This document shows, in pieces, positions 43,505 through 51,562 of a stretch of DNA of 64,000 nucleotides; positions within the stretch are counted from its first letter, which is position 1; each line of letters opens with the position of its first letter. Both the position numbers and the translations under genes were made by a program. The notes under the pieces were generated by a model that was not told the DNA's origin, searched no databases, and worked only from the letters and a program-made list of their open reading frames with translations. The stretch comes from Hoeflea marina. Lineage in GTDB: Bacteria > Pseudomonadota > Alphaproteobacteria > Rhizobiales > Rhizobiaceae. The stretch spans positions 124,001 to 188,000 of the forward strand of contig NZ_QGTR01000006.1 in the NCBI RefSeq assembly GCF_003182275.1. Direction: 5' to 3'.

Positions 43505-44557
43505 ATGCGCAATGACAGCCAAATCCATGCGACGAGTCCGGCCGCGCCCCTGGCGCTGGTGCTGGGCGCCACCGGCGGCATCGGCGGCGCGGTGGCGGCA
43601 AAGCTCGCCGGCCGCGGCTACGCGGTGCGGGCCATGCACCGCGATGCCTCAAGCCAAAGGGCGAAGTCTCCGGACTGGGAGTGGGTGGAGGGCGACGCCA
43701 TGAACAGGGAGGATGTCGTTCGCGCTGCCCGCGGCGCGCAGCTGATTGTCCACGCGGTTAACCCTCCCGGCTATCGGAACTGGGGGAAGCTGGTGCTGCC
43801 GATGATCGACAACACCATCGCCGCCGCCCAGGCGGCGGGGGCGGGCATCCTGATGCCGGGCACGATCTACAATTACGCCCCGGATGTCTTCGCGAATCTG
43901 GCCGAGGACAGCCCGCAGAATCCGCTGACGGCCAAGGGCAGGATCCGCGTCGCCCTGGAGCAGCGCCTGCAAGCCGCCGCCGGGCGGGGCACCCAGGTGA
44001 TCCTGGTCAGGGCAGGGGACTTCTTCGGCCCAGGCGCCGGCAACAACTGGTTCGCCCAGGCGGTGGTCAAGCCCGGCGCGCCCCTGGCCGCCATCACCAA
44101 TCCCGCCGAGCGAGGCGTCGGCCACCAGTGGGCCTATCTGCCCGATGTGGCCGAGACCATGGTCCGGCTTGTCGTCCGGGCCGACGAACTGCCCGCCTTC
44201 TCGCGTTTCCACATGCGCGGCTTCTGGGACGAGGACGGCCTGCAGCTCGGCAACGCGATCCGCCGGGTCACCGGCCGGCCGGATCTGCCGACCAAGCGGT
44301 TCCCGTGGCTCCTGCTGCGGCTCGCCTCGCCCTTCGTGCCGGTGTTCCGGGAGCTTCTCGAAATGCGCTACCTCTGGAAGACGCCCCTGCGGATGGACAA
44401 TGCCAGGCTGGTCGAATTCCTCGGCGAAGAGCCCGCCACCCCGATCGACGAGGCCGTTCGCGTGACGCTTGCGAGTCTCGGCTGTCTGGGGCCCGCGACT
44501 GGCGGAGCAACCACGCGGGCGCCGGCGGACGACCGCCGCAAGGGAGTGGCGGCATGA
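43505..44557 (+). CDS. NAD(P)-binding epimerase/reductase (extended SDR type)
   Basis: A 350-residue protein with a Rossmann fold whose glycine loop is LVLGATGGIGGAVA (about 18-31), an NMREDVVRAARGAQLIVHAV strand, and the stretch GILMPGTIYNYAPD in place of the YxxxK motif region. It belongs to the NAD-dependent epimerase/NmrA-like group; the substrate is not evident. It overlaps the next, four-helix membrane gene by 4 bp (ATGA) and may form a small operon with it. The LysR at 42498-43412 probably regulates it. Confidence 0.8.
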   Translation: MRNDSQIHATSPAAPLALVLGATGGIGGAVAAKLAGRGYAVRAMHRDASSQRAKSPDWEWVEGDAMNREDVVRAARGAQLIVHAVNPPGYRNWGKLVLPMIDNTIAAAQAAGAGILMPGTIYNYAPDVFANLAEDSPQNPLTAKGRIRVALEQRLQAAAGRGTQVILVRAGDFFGPGAGNNWFAQAVVKPGAPLAAITNPAERGVGHQWAYLPDVAETMVRLVVRADELPAFSRFHMRGFWDEDGLQLGNAIRRVTGRPDLPTKRFPWLLLRLASPFVPVFRELLEMRYLWKTPLRMDNARLVEFLGEEPATPIDEAVRVTLASLGCLGPATGGATTRAPADDRRKGVAA

Positions 44558-44961
44558 GCCGGCGGCGCGGCCGCGCAGTGCCCCTGGTTACGGCCATGGC
44601 CGCGCTGGCGATTGCGGGCATCGTGATCCAGGCATATCTCGCCGGACTGGCGATATTCGGCGCCGCTTTCGGCCTCGCCATGCACCGGATGCTGGGCGGG
44701 CTGGTCGCCATCCCCATCCTCGGGCTGCTGTCCGCGACGCTACATCCGTCGGGCGGCACCGGATGGCGCGGCCCCGCCCGATTGCTGGGTGTGCTCTATT
44801 TCGTTCAGCTGGGGCTCGTCGCGGCGGGCACAGCCGCGGGCGTGAGCTGGATTGCGGCGCTGCATCCGGCAAATGCGCTTGCCATGCTGCTGGTGGCGGT
44901 CGAGATTCTGCGGCGCAATGCGGCGCTCCCGAGCGCACGGGCGACAGACACACGAAATTGA
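44554..44961 (+). CDS. Four-helix membrane protein (DUF6220-like)
   Basis: A 135-residue protein with four hydrophobic segments (about residues 10-30, 43-62, 78-98 and 102-120) and a short Arg-rich N-terminus. The central HRMLGGLVAIPILGLLSATLHPSGG with conserved His residues resembles DUF6220-type proteins. It starts inside the stop of the SDR gene. MsrP follows 68 bp later, but this protein is too short to be the six-helix heme subunit MsrQ. Confidence 0.65.
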   Translation: MSRRRGRAVPLVTAMAALAIAGIVIQAYLAGLAIFGAAFGLAMHRMLGGLVAIPILGLLSATLHPSGGTGWRGPARLLGVLYFVQLGLVAAGTAAGVSWIAALHPANALAMLLVAVEILRRNAALPSARATDTRN

Positions 44962-45029
44962 TTCGTGGCCAATTGTGCAACGGAAGACCGGATTGCTACT
45001 CTGCGGGCCTCAATGGAGGTTCGATCGTC

Positions 45030-46034
45030 ATGCCCGCAGCCCGTCCGCCGCTCGCCGCTCCCGCAGGCTCGATCAGGTCGTCCTGGTTCCTGGCCGAGCG
45101 CGAAGCCACGCCCGAGGCCGCCTTTCTTAGCCGGCGGTCCTTGCTCCGGTCGCTTGGACTCACCGGCGGGGGGCTGATCCTCGGCAATGCCGTGATGCCG
45201 GGCAGGGCGGCGGCCGGCAGTGCCGCCGACAAGACCGCCGGGCTCTATCCGGCCCGGCACAATGATGCCTTCGAGTTGGACCGGGATCTCACCCCGGAGG
45301 AGATCAACGGCAAGTTCAACAATTTCTATGAATTCGGCTCGCACAAGCAGATCTACCGCGAGGCCGAGCGGCTGGTCACCGATCCGTGGCCGATCAGCAT
45401 CGACGGGCTGGTCGATCGTCCGGAAACGATCGAATTCGCCGAGCTGGCCAAGGCCATGTCTCTCGAGGAACGGCTCTACCGGCATCGATGCGTCGAGGCC
45501 TGGTCGATGACCATTCCCTGGACCGGCTTTCCGCTGGCCCGATTGCTGGACCGCGCCGGGGTGCAGCCGGGCGCCAGATATGTCCGCTTCGAGACGTTTC
45601 TCGATCCGGTCATGGCGTCAGGGCAGCGCCAGGTCTGGTATCCGTGGCCCTATGTCGAGGGCGTCACCATCGCCGAGGCGCGCAACGATCTCGCCTTCCT
45701 GGTCACGGGCGCCTATGGCAAGCCGCTCGCCAACCAGTTCGGGGCGCCGCTGAGGCTGGCGCTGCCATGGAAATATGGATTCAAGTCGATCAAGTCCATT
45801 GCCCGAATCTCGCTGGTGGCCGAGCGGCCGGTCAGCTTCTGGGAGTCCATCAGCAAGACCGAGTACGGATTCTGGGCCAACGTCAATCCGGCGGTGCCGC
45901 ATCCGCGCTGGAGCCAGGCGAGGGAACAGGTGCTGCACACCGGAGAGGAGCGGGACACGCTGCCGTTCAACGGCTACGGGCAGCAGGTGGCCGCACTCTA
46001 CGGCGGGCTGGAGAGCGAGGCGCTCTACAGATGA
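45030..46034 (+). CDS. msrP: Protein-methionine-sulfoxide reductase, molybdopterin subunit MsrP
   Basis: Periplasmic enzyme that repairs oxidised Met in envelope proteins. The 334-residue protein has a Tat signal (SRRSLLRSLGLTGGG, Arg35-Arg36), the molybdenum ligand Cys154 in HRCVEAWSM, and the sulfite-oxidase-type fold with YGFKSIKSIARI and FWESISKTEYGFWANVNP near the end. GGAGG lies upstream of the ATG at 45030. The usual partner, membrane heme protein MsrQ (YedZ), is not adjacent; the upstream small membrane gene is not MsrQ. Confidence 0.94.
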   Translation: MPAARPPLAAPAGSIRSSWFLAEREATPEAAFLSRRSLLRSLGLTGGGLILGNAVMPGRAAAGSAADKTAGLYPARHNDAFELDRDLTPEEINGKFNNFYEFGSHKQIYREAERLVTDPWPISIDGLVDRPETIEFAELAKAMSLEERLYRHRCVEAWSMTIPWTGFPLARLLDRAGVQPGARYVRFETFLDPVMASGQRQVWYPWPYVEGVTIAEARNDLAFLVTGAYGKPLANQFGAPLRLALPWKYGFKSIKSIARISLVAERPVSFWESISKTEYGFWANVNPAVPHPRWSQAREQVLHTGEERDTLPFNGYGQQVAALYGGLESEALYR

Positions 46035-46096
46035 AGCCTGGGCACGCGATCGCATCCGCCCCGGTTCCCAGACCCCGCCGCCACCCGAATCCGGAC

Positions 46097-46214
46097 AAAA
46101 AAATGGGCCTCGAGATTGCTCTCGGGCCCATGAATTATGAAGGTTAAAACCTCCAGAGGGGAACAGCTCATGCGGCGGCACTGGGAGGAGTAGGCCGCCA
46201 AAGGTGCATCAGCT
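46097..46214 (-). ncRNA. abcR: AbcR-type trans-acting small RNA (alpha-r15 family)
   Basis: About 118 nt on the minus strand. From the 5' side: a hairpin GGCGGC/GCCGCC (46199-46194 with 46179-46174) with a 14-nt loop CUACUCCUCCCAGU that displays an anti-Shine-Dalgarno stretch including CUCCCA; a single-stranded UUCCCCUCUGGAGGUUUU section; and a 12-bp terminator stem (46131-46120 with 46115-46103, one bulge, loop GCAA) followed by seven U. This matches AbcR RNAs of rhizobia, Agrobacterium and Brucella, Hfq-dependent repressors of ABC transporter mRNAs encoded next to lsrB/vtlR, as here. Boundaries come from the terminator and the inferred promoter. Confidence 0.82.
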
Positions 46215-46220
46215 GCAGGC

Positions 46221-46296
46221 GATATGATGCTTATTTGGGCAAGCTTCAAGTGGTGAATGCGCATGCCAGCCCTGCAATCTGTGCATATCTGGCATG
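46221..46296 (-). promoter_or_regulatory. Promoter and candidate LsrB/VtlR site of the AbcR-type RNA
   Basis: On the minus strand CTTGAA (46250-46245) and CATATC (46226-46221) with 18 bp between them form a plausible sigma-70 promoter, giving a start near 46214. Upstream, a perfect 8-bp inverted repeat, CATGCCAG (46296-46289) with CTGGCATG (46269-46262), is centred at about -65, the place where LysR-type activators bind. VtlR activates abcR2 in Brucella, so the LsrB-like product is the expected binder; this is inference. Confidence 0.6.
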
Positions 46297-46352
46297 TGTG
46301 CCCCTGAAATTGTCCGGGTCTGTCTACAGGCTGGCCGACACCGCGGCATGGG

Positions 46353-47249
46353 TCAGTAGCTCCAGTTGCGCGCCTTGTTGATCAGGAAATCCCGGAACGC
46401 CTTGAGTTTGGCGGCATTTCTCATTTCCTCGGCATAGCAGAAATAGCAGTCGAAGGTCGGGATGTCGGCGGTGAGCACCAGTTGGACGAGTCCGGCGTCG
46501 CGGCTGACCATGTAGTCGGGCAGCAGCGAAATGCCGGCGCCGTTCATGGTGGCGCGGCGGATGGCGGCGAGATTGTTGATCTGCAGATGCGCCGGCCGGC
46601 GGTTTTCGTTGCTGCGCCCGGCATGCTCGAGCCAGTTCACGTCGTGGAGATAGATCGGCGCCGGCTCTCCGAAGGTGATGATTCGGTGATGGTCGAAATC
46701 CTCGATCGACCGCGGCTCCCCGAACCTGGCCAGATAGACCGGCGAGGCATAGACGTGGAAATGCACGGTGAACAGCCGCCGCTGGATCAGGTCGGGCTGC
46801 TGGGGCGCACGCAGGCGGATGGCGCAGTCGGCCTGGCGCATATTGACGTCGAGTTCCTCGTTGTCGAGGATCAACTGCATCTGGACGTCCGGAAACAGCG
46901 TCTGGAATTCCTGCGCCTTCTCGGTCAGCCAACCCTGGCCCAGGCCGACGGTGGTGGTGACCCGGAGCTTGCCGCTCGGCTTTTCGCGGGTCTCCGTCAG
47001 CCGGCTCTTGACCGACTCGAGCTTCATCAGCACTTCGTGGGCTGCCTGATAGAGGATCTCGCCCTGCTCGGTGAGGATCAGGCCGCGCGCATGGCGGTGG
47101 AACAGCTTGGCGCCCACCTCCATCTCCAGCGCACTCACCTGGCGCGAGATCGCCGACTGCGAAAGATGCAGCTTTTCGGCCGCATGGGTGAACGAGCCGG
47201 CCTCGGCGGCGGCATGGAATATGCGCAGTTTGTCCCAGTCCAACGGCAT
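46353..47249 (-). CDS. lsrB: LysR-family regulator LsrB/VtlR
   Basis: A 298-residue regulator with the start MPLDWDKLRIFHAAAEAGSFTHAAEKLHLSQSAISRQVSALE and an effector domain from about 92. The start, length, trxB neighbour and sRNA downstream identify it as LsrB (Sinorhizobium) / VtlR (Brucella, Agrobacterium), which controls AbcR RNAs, LPS, redox balance and host interaction. Cys at about positions 146 and 238-241 (DCAIRL; FDCYFCYAEE) are noteworthy since LsrB of S. meliloti senses peroxide through cysteines. trxB lies 57 bp upstream on the same strand. Confidence 0.88.
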   Translation of the reverse strand: MPLDWDKLRIFHAAAEAGSFTHAAEKLHLSQSAISRQVSALEMEVGAKLFHRHARGLILTEQGEILYQAAHEVLMKLESVKSRLTETREKPSGKLRVTTTVGLGQGWLTEKAQEFQTLFPDVQMQLILDNEELDVNMRQADCAIRLRAPQQPDLIQRRLFTVHFHVYASPVYLARFGEPRSIEDFDHHRIITFGEPAPIYLHDVNWLEHAGRSNENRRPAHLQINNLAAIRRATMNGAGISLLPDYMVSRDAGLVQLVLTADIPTFDCYFCYAEEMRNAAKLKAFRDFLINKARNWSY

Positions 47250-47306
47250 TGGCAGTCCCCCGATGCCACCGGTTGCTCCGGTTGGCTTTTTCCCGCAGTC
47301 ATGCGC

Positions 47307-48281
47307 CTATTCGGCTGCCTGCGAATGACCGACAAATGCGGTCAAATAGCGTTCAGCCTCCAGTGCGGCCATGCAGCCCATGCCCGCCGCCGTCACCGCC
47401 TGCCGGTAGATGTCGTCGGTGACGTCGCCGGCGGCGAAGACGCCGGGAACGTCCGTCGCCGTCGAATCGGGTGCGGTCCAGAGATAGCCGTTCGGCTTGT
47501 GCTTGAGCTTGCCGGTGAACAGGCTGACCGCCGGCGCGTGGCCGATGGCGACAAAGACGCCGTCGATCGGCCTGTCGGTCTCCTCGCCGGTGACGCGATT
47601 TCTCAACCGGACCGCGTTGACGGTCGACGGCATCGGGCCGACCGGCGGCGCGCCGTGGAATTCGGTCACCTCGGTGTTCCAGATGATCTCGACATTCGGC
47701 CTTGAAAACAGGCGCTCCTGCAGGATCTTCTCCGACCGCAGCGTGTCGCGGCGATGCACGAGCGTCACCTTGGCTGCCAGATTGGACAGATAGAGCGCCT
47801 CCTCGACGGCCGAATTGCCGCCGCCGACGACGATGACCTCCTTGCCGCGGTAGAAGAAGCCGTCGCAGGTGGCGCAGGCGGAGACGCCGAAGCCCATGAA
47901 CTTCTTCTCGCTCTCGATGCCGAGCCACTTGGCCTGAGCGCCGGTGGCAATGATCAGTGCGTCGCAGATCCAGGTGGCGCCGGAATCGGTGCGCACGGTG
48001 AAGGGCCGGCTGGCGATATCCACCTCGGTGACCAGATCACTGACGATTTCGGTGCCGACATGCTGGGCCTGCTTGAGCATCTGCTCCATCATCCAGGGGC
48101 CCTGCACCGGTTCGGCGTAGCCCGGGTAGTTTTCCACGTCGGTGGTGATCATCAACTGCCCGCCCTGTTCCATGCCGGCGATGAGCACCGGCTTGAGCAT
48201 GGCGCGCGCGGCATAGATGGCCGCGGTGTAGCCGGCGGGGCCGGAGCCGATGATGAGGACGGGGACGTGGCGGGTGGTCAT
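47307..48281 (-). CDS. trxB: Thioredoxin-disulfide reductase
   Basis: Reduces thioredoxin with NADPH through FAD and a redox disulfide. The 324-residue protein starts MTTRHVPVLIIGSGPAGYTAAIYAARA (FAD loop), has GQLMITTDVENYPGY, the redox-active CATCDG (about residues 140-145), the NADPH loop VVGGGNSAVEEALYL and the C-terminal FAAGDVTDDIYRQAVTAAG. The ATG at 48281 is the family start; longer in-frame codons lack similarity. It is divergent from an Lrp-type gene and followed by lsrB. Confidence 0.97.
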   Translation of the reverse strand: MTTRHVPVLIIGSGPAGYTAAIYAARAMLKPVLIAGMEQGGQLMITTDVENYPGYAEPVQGPWMMEQMLKQAQHVGTEIVSDLVTEVDIASRPFTVRTDSGATWICDALIIATGAQAKWLGIESEKKFMGFGVSACATCDGFFYRGKEVIVVGGGNSAVEEALYLSNLAAKVTLVHRRDTLRSEKILQERLFSRPNVEIIWNTEVTEFHGAPPVGPMPSTVNAVRLRNRVTGEETDRPIDGVFVAIGHAPAVSLFTGKLKHKPNGYLWTAPDSTATDVPGVFAAGDVTDDIYRQAVTAAGMGCMAALEAERYLTAFVGHSQAAE

Positions 48282-48573
48282 GGTCGATATCCTGATGGCG
48301 GCGCGGGCGGTCCAGCCTGGCTGGTGCCAGTCTGGTCGAATCTTGACTCCCCCGCAATGAGAAGAACCGGGGATAAGCGTTTCATGCTCACCGGTCCACG
48401 GGCTCATGCCTATTTAGGAGTTCCTTTCCCGATGTTTCAAGCTTGCAGTGGCTTTGCACACAACTGTTGGTGTCCGCCTCCTGCCTGCGACTGGACAAAT
48501 CCGGGTGGCCGCGCAATAAAGTTTCGTGTATGAGGCCATTGTGATGCCTCGGACCGTTTCTTGCGAGGCATCC

Positions 48574-49044
48574 ATGGCCATAAAGGCCGAACTTGACGCA
48601 ATCGATATCCGGATTCTGCGCGAATTGCAGAACGAGGGCCGCATCACCAATGTGGAGCTGTCGAGCCGGGTCGGCATTTCGGCGCCGCCGTGCCTGCGAC
48701 GGGTGCGCAAGCTGGAGGAGGCGGGCATCATTGGCGGCTACCGCGCCATGCTCAACGCACCGGCACTCGGCTTCGACCTCGTCGCTTTCTGCATGGTCGG
48801 CCTCAAGCACCAGTCGGATGCCGGCATCAAGGCCTTTGCCGCGCAGGCCCGCGAGTGGCCGATCGTGCGCGAGGCCTGGATGGTGTCGGGCGAATCCGAC
48901 TTCCTGCTGCACTGCGTGGCACGGAACCTCACGCATTTCCAGGATTTCGTCATCGAGCAGCTGACCGCCGCCGACAATGTCGACACGGTCCGGACCATGC
49001 TGACCATCCGCAAGGTGAAGCAGGAGGGCATGGTGGATATCTGA
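48574..49044 (+). CDS. lrp: Lrp/AsnC-family transcriptional regulator
   Basis: A 156-residue Lrp-type regulator with a helix-turn-helix (ELDAIDIRILRELQNEGRITNVELSSRVGISAPPCLRRVRKLEEAGIIGGY) and a RAM ligand domain (about 70-150, with WMVSGESDFLLHCVA). The ISAPPCLRRV wording is typical of the global-type Lrp next to trxB in Rhizobiaceae. The ATG at 48574 follows GAGG. It is divergent from trxB. Confidence 0.92.
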   Translation: MAIKAELDAIDIRILRELQNEGRITNVELSSRVGISAPPCLRRVRKLEEAGIIGGYRAMLNAPALGFDLVAFCMVGLKHQSDAGIKAFAAQAREWPIVREAWMVSGESDFLLHCVARNLTHFQDFVIEQLTAADNVDTVRTMLTIRKVKQEGMVDI

Positions 49045-49125
49045 CGGGGCTTCGTGTCGGGCGGCAGTTCGACCTGCCGGCTTCCGGAGACAGCCACGGC
49101 CTTCCGGCGAGGACGCAAACGCTCG

Positions 49126-50223
49126 TCAGTGCTGCCGCAGCAGGCCGGCATAGACGGCATTGACGGCTTCGGCTTCCACCTCGATGGCAAAGCGTGACCG
49201 GACCGTCTCGAGCGCGCCGGCGCCGAGCTCGGCGATGGCCTGCCCGCGCTCAAGCACGCGGGCGATCGCGGCCGTGAGTCCGGCGCCGTCGTCGGTCGCG
49301 CAGATCTCGCCATTGACGCCTGGAACGATCATGTCGGCATAGGCCCCGGCGGTCGTCGCCACGGCCGGCACGCCGCAGGCCATCGCCTCGAGCGGGGTCA
49401 ACCCGAAACCCTCGTTGCGCGAGGGTGCGACATAGAGATCGATGGCCCGGTACCAGGGCAGGATGTCGGGCACCTCGCCGAGCAGCACAATCCGGTCGCC
49501 CAGCCCGGCTCCGGCGATCTTCTCGCGCAGGCCGGCGGCGAAGCCCGCATGCTCCGACGTCACCCGTCCGGCGATGACGGCCATCCAGTCGGGATGGGCG
49601 GGCAGCAGCGCGATCATCGCCTCGACGAACAGATCGGTGCCCTTCTGGTGGCGCACCCGGCCGAAGCAGCCGATGAGCCGCGTCCTGTCGGAGACGGCGC
49701 CGGGAAGGTCGACCGCGCGGCGCGCGGCCGGCTTGTCGGCGGCGGGTCGGAATTTCGCGGTGTCGATGCCGTGCATGATGACGGTGTGGGGGACCTTGAG
49801 ATAGCGGGCGCTGCCGCTGCCGGTGGCGATCACCCGGTCCATGCGGCCGATCAGAAAACGGGTGAAGCCCTTGTGATGGCGCTGGGCCGCCGAGGTGAAG
49901 ACCAGTTTCAGCGGCATGCGCAGCAGATCGCGCATGATGACGCCGGGCAGCATCTCGGTGTTGCGGCGCGCATGCCAGATGCGGACGCCGCCGCCGCGGG
50001 GTCGCTGCCACAGCCGCCACAGATCGCGCAGGCGCAGGCGCGGCAGCCCGGCGGGCAGGCCGGGTCCGACGACGGCGATGCGCGCTCCAAGGCGCGCCTG
50101 GGCGGGTACCAGCTGGATGATCGTCGATGTCACGCCCGACAGCCGTCGCTTGAAATTGGGCGCGATGACGTCGATTTCACCGGGATCGATGAAGCAGGCG
50201 GCCATGCGCGGACCGGACGGCAT
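49126..50223 (-). CDS. lpsB: Glycosyltransferase family 4, LPS core (LpsB/LpcC-like)
   Basis: A 365-residue GT-B glycosyltransferase. The start IDVIAPNFKRRLSGVTSTIIQLVPAQ is diagnostic of the mannosyltransferase LpsB/LpcC of rhizobia, which adds the first mannose to the LPS inner core with GDP-mannose. The C-terminal EX7E motif region is ...APSRNEGFGLTPLEAMACGVPAV (near 275). The ATG at 50223 overlaps the greA stop (TGATG); an ATG at 50205 is a possible alternative. In S. meliloti lpsB also neighbours greA, supporting the call. Confidence 0.87.
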   Translation of the reverse strand: MPSGPRMAACFIDPGEIDVIAPNFKRRLSGVTSTIIQLVPAQARLGARIAVVGPGLPAGLPRLRLRDLWRLWQRPRGGGVRIWHARRNTEMLPGVIMRDLLRMPLKLVFTSAAQRHHKGFTRFLIGRMDRVIATGSGSARYLKVPHTVIMHGIDTAKFRPAADKPAARRAVDLPGAVSDRTRLIGCFGRVRHQKGTDLFVEAMIALLPAHPDWMAVIAGRVTSEHAGFAAGLREKIAGAGLGDRIVLLGEVPDILPWYRAIDLYVAPSRNEGFGLTPLEAMACGVPAVATTAGAYADMIVPGVNGEICATDDGAGLTAAIARVLERGQAIAELGAGALETVRSRFAIEVEAEAVNAVYAGLLRQH

Positions 50224-50699
50224 CAACCCCAGCGGATTTCGAGTATTTCGTAGGCCTTGGAGCCGCCTGGAGCGACGACTTCGACGCTGTCGCCGACGGC
50301 CTTGCCGATCAGCGCCCGGGCGATGGGCGACGAGATCGAGATGCGGCCGAGCTTGACGTCGGCTTCCTGGTCGCCGACGATCTGGTAGACCTTCTCGGCT
50401 TCCGTGTCCTCGTCGACCAGCTTGACGGTGGCGCCGAACTTGATGCTGTCGCCCGACAGCTTCGACGGGTCGATGATCTCGGCGCGGCCGACATAGTCCT
50501 CGAGCTCGCCGATCCGGCCCTCGTTGTGGCTCTGGGCTTCCTTGGCGGCATGGTATTCGGCATTCTCGGACAGGTCGCCATGGGCGCGGGCTTCGGAAAT
50601 CGCCTCGATGATCCGCTGACGTTCGGTCTGCTGGCGAAAGCGCAGTTCCTCCACCAATTTGGTGTAGCCGGGCTGGGTCATGGGTACTTTTTCGACCAT
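50223..50699 (-). CDS. greA: Transcription elongation factor GreA
   Basis: Rescues backtracked RNA polymerase by promoting transcript cleavage. The 158-residue protein has the N-terminal coiled coil with the acidic tip ([16 protein letters not shown], around residue 40-55) and the C-terminal FKBP-like domain ([32 protein letters not shown]). The ATG at 50699 ([19 protein letters not shown]) is the family start; upstream codons are non-homologous. It is coupled to the glycosyltransferase gene. Confidence 0.96.
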   Translation of the reverse strand: MVEKVPMTQPGYTKLVEELRFRQQTERQRIIEAISEARAHGDLSENAEYHAAKEAQSHNEGRIGELEDYVGRAEIIDPSKLSGDSIKFGATVKLVDEDTEAEKVYQIVGDQEADVKLGRISISSPIARALIGKAVGDSVEVVAPGGSKAYEILEIRWG

Positions 50700-50749
50700 T
50701 TCACTGTCCTTCAGATCTGTGCCGCGCCAGCTTTTGTCTGCGCCAACAC

Positions 50750-50783
50750 AAAATAAAAACGCCCCCGGAGACCGAACTCCGGG
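50750..50783 (-). terminator. Intrinsic terminator upstream of greA
   Basis: On the minus strand CCCGGAG (50783-50777) pairs perfectly with CTCCGGG (50770-50764), loop TTCGGT, followed by GGCGTTTTTATTTTG. It faces into greA from the carB side although no minus-strand gene now lies directly before it, so it looks like the terminator of an ancestral upstream gene (carB in relatives). Confidence 0.75.
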
Positions 50784-51142
50784 ACCGTCAATCACTTCGA
50801 TGGCTCCCATCATAGCAGAGTTGCGATTGAAAAAGCCAGATTTTTCGCGACCACCGGCAGCCGCCCCTGCTTTCTTGGGGGTCATGATCGGGTGATTGGC
50901 GCCGGTCCGGCGGCACCGGACCCATCGGCCCGAAAACCGGGCGGAGCTGGGGCGGCGTCCGGGTTTTCGGATAAACGCTATGAGCCAAGATGCGATCCGT
51001 ACCTAGGGATGGAAGTGAAGCCGATAGAATCCGGGAGCCTAAACTCAATTGCATATGTGAAAATTCAATTTTCCAGAAATTCTGGAATAATAATATAAAA
51101 ACTATAGACTAATGTCGGTAGTTTCCAACAAGGAAGTTTGAC
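50784..51142. other. Intergenic region and start of AT-rich segment
   Basis: 359 bp. The first half is normal GC and carries the greA upstream region; from about 50990 the base composition drops sharply (for example AATAATAATATAAAAACTATAG at 51086-51107 is rich in A and T), marking the edge of a probable acquired segment. I see no gene before 51143. Confidence 0.5.
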
Positions 51143-51550
51143 ATGTTGAAGAAAATTTCTGTGTTTTTAACTTATGTTGGGTTGTCATGTCTCGTCTTGT
51201 ACACGTCTACCGTTCTCGAGGCGGGAGCCGAAACGAGATACGGAAAAGTCGAAAAGACAATAATGAAGGGTGAGCAAGCCAGAATACAAATCATGTACTC
51301 CATACGCGCATCCAATTGCCATGCTGACAGGATACCACCGAAGCCGAAGATCGTCAGGGCACCAAAGTTGGGAACGCTGACTTTCAGTTCCGGCAGGAGC
51401 GCTCCATATCAATGTCCGAATATCGAGATCAACGTCAACTTCGCCGACTATAAGTCGGACGGGGCTCCGGGAGTGGACCGATTTAGGATCAGGTGGATTG
51501 CGTCAGGGGGAGTCGTGTTTGACCGGAGCTATGTCATCAACATCAGATGA
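51143..51550 (+). CDS. Unknown secreted protein in AT-rich segment
   Basis: A 135-residue protein with a signal peptide (KKISVFLTYVGLSCLVLYTS, cleavage near EAGAE) and a beta-rich mature part containing two Cys (SNCHADR, PYQCPN), likely a disulfide pair. The stretch PKIVRAPKLGTLTFSSGRSAPYQCPNIEINVNF and the end VVFDRSYVINIR suggest an immunoglobulin-like domain. I recognise no family. Codon use is much more AT-rich than neighbours, a sign of transfer. Confidence 0.65.
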   Translation: MLKKISVFLTYVGLSCLVLYTSTVLEAGAETRYGKVEKTIMKGEQARIQIMYSIRASNCHADRIPPKPKIVRAPKLGTLTFSSGRSAPYQCPNIEINVNFADYKSDGAPGVDRFRIRWIASGGVVFDRSYVINIR

Positions 51551-51562
51551 TGTGGACAGATG

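Noticed and set aside
46215-46352. A second, tandem AbcR copy
   Set aside because: I looked for another anti-Shine-Dalgarno loop plus terminator between the RNA and lsrB and found none; only promoter-like sequence is present.
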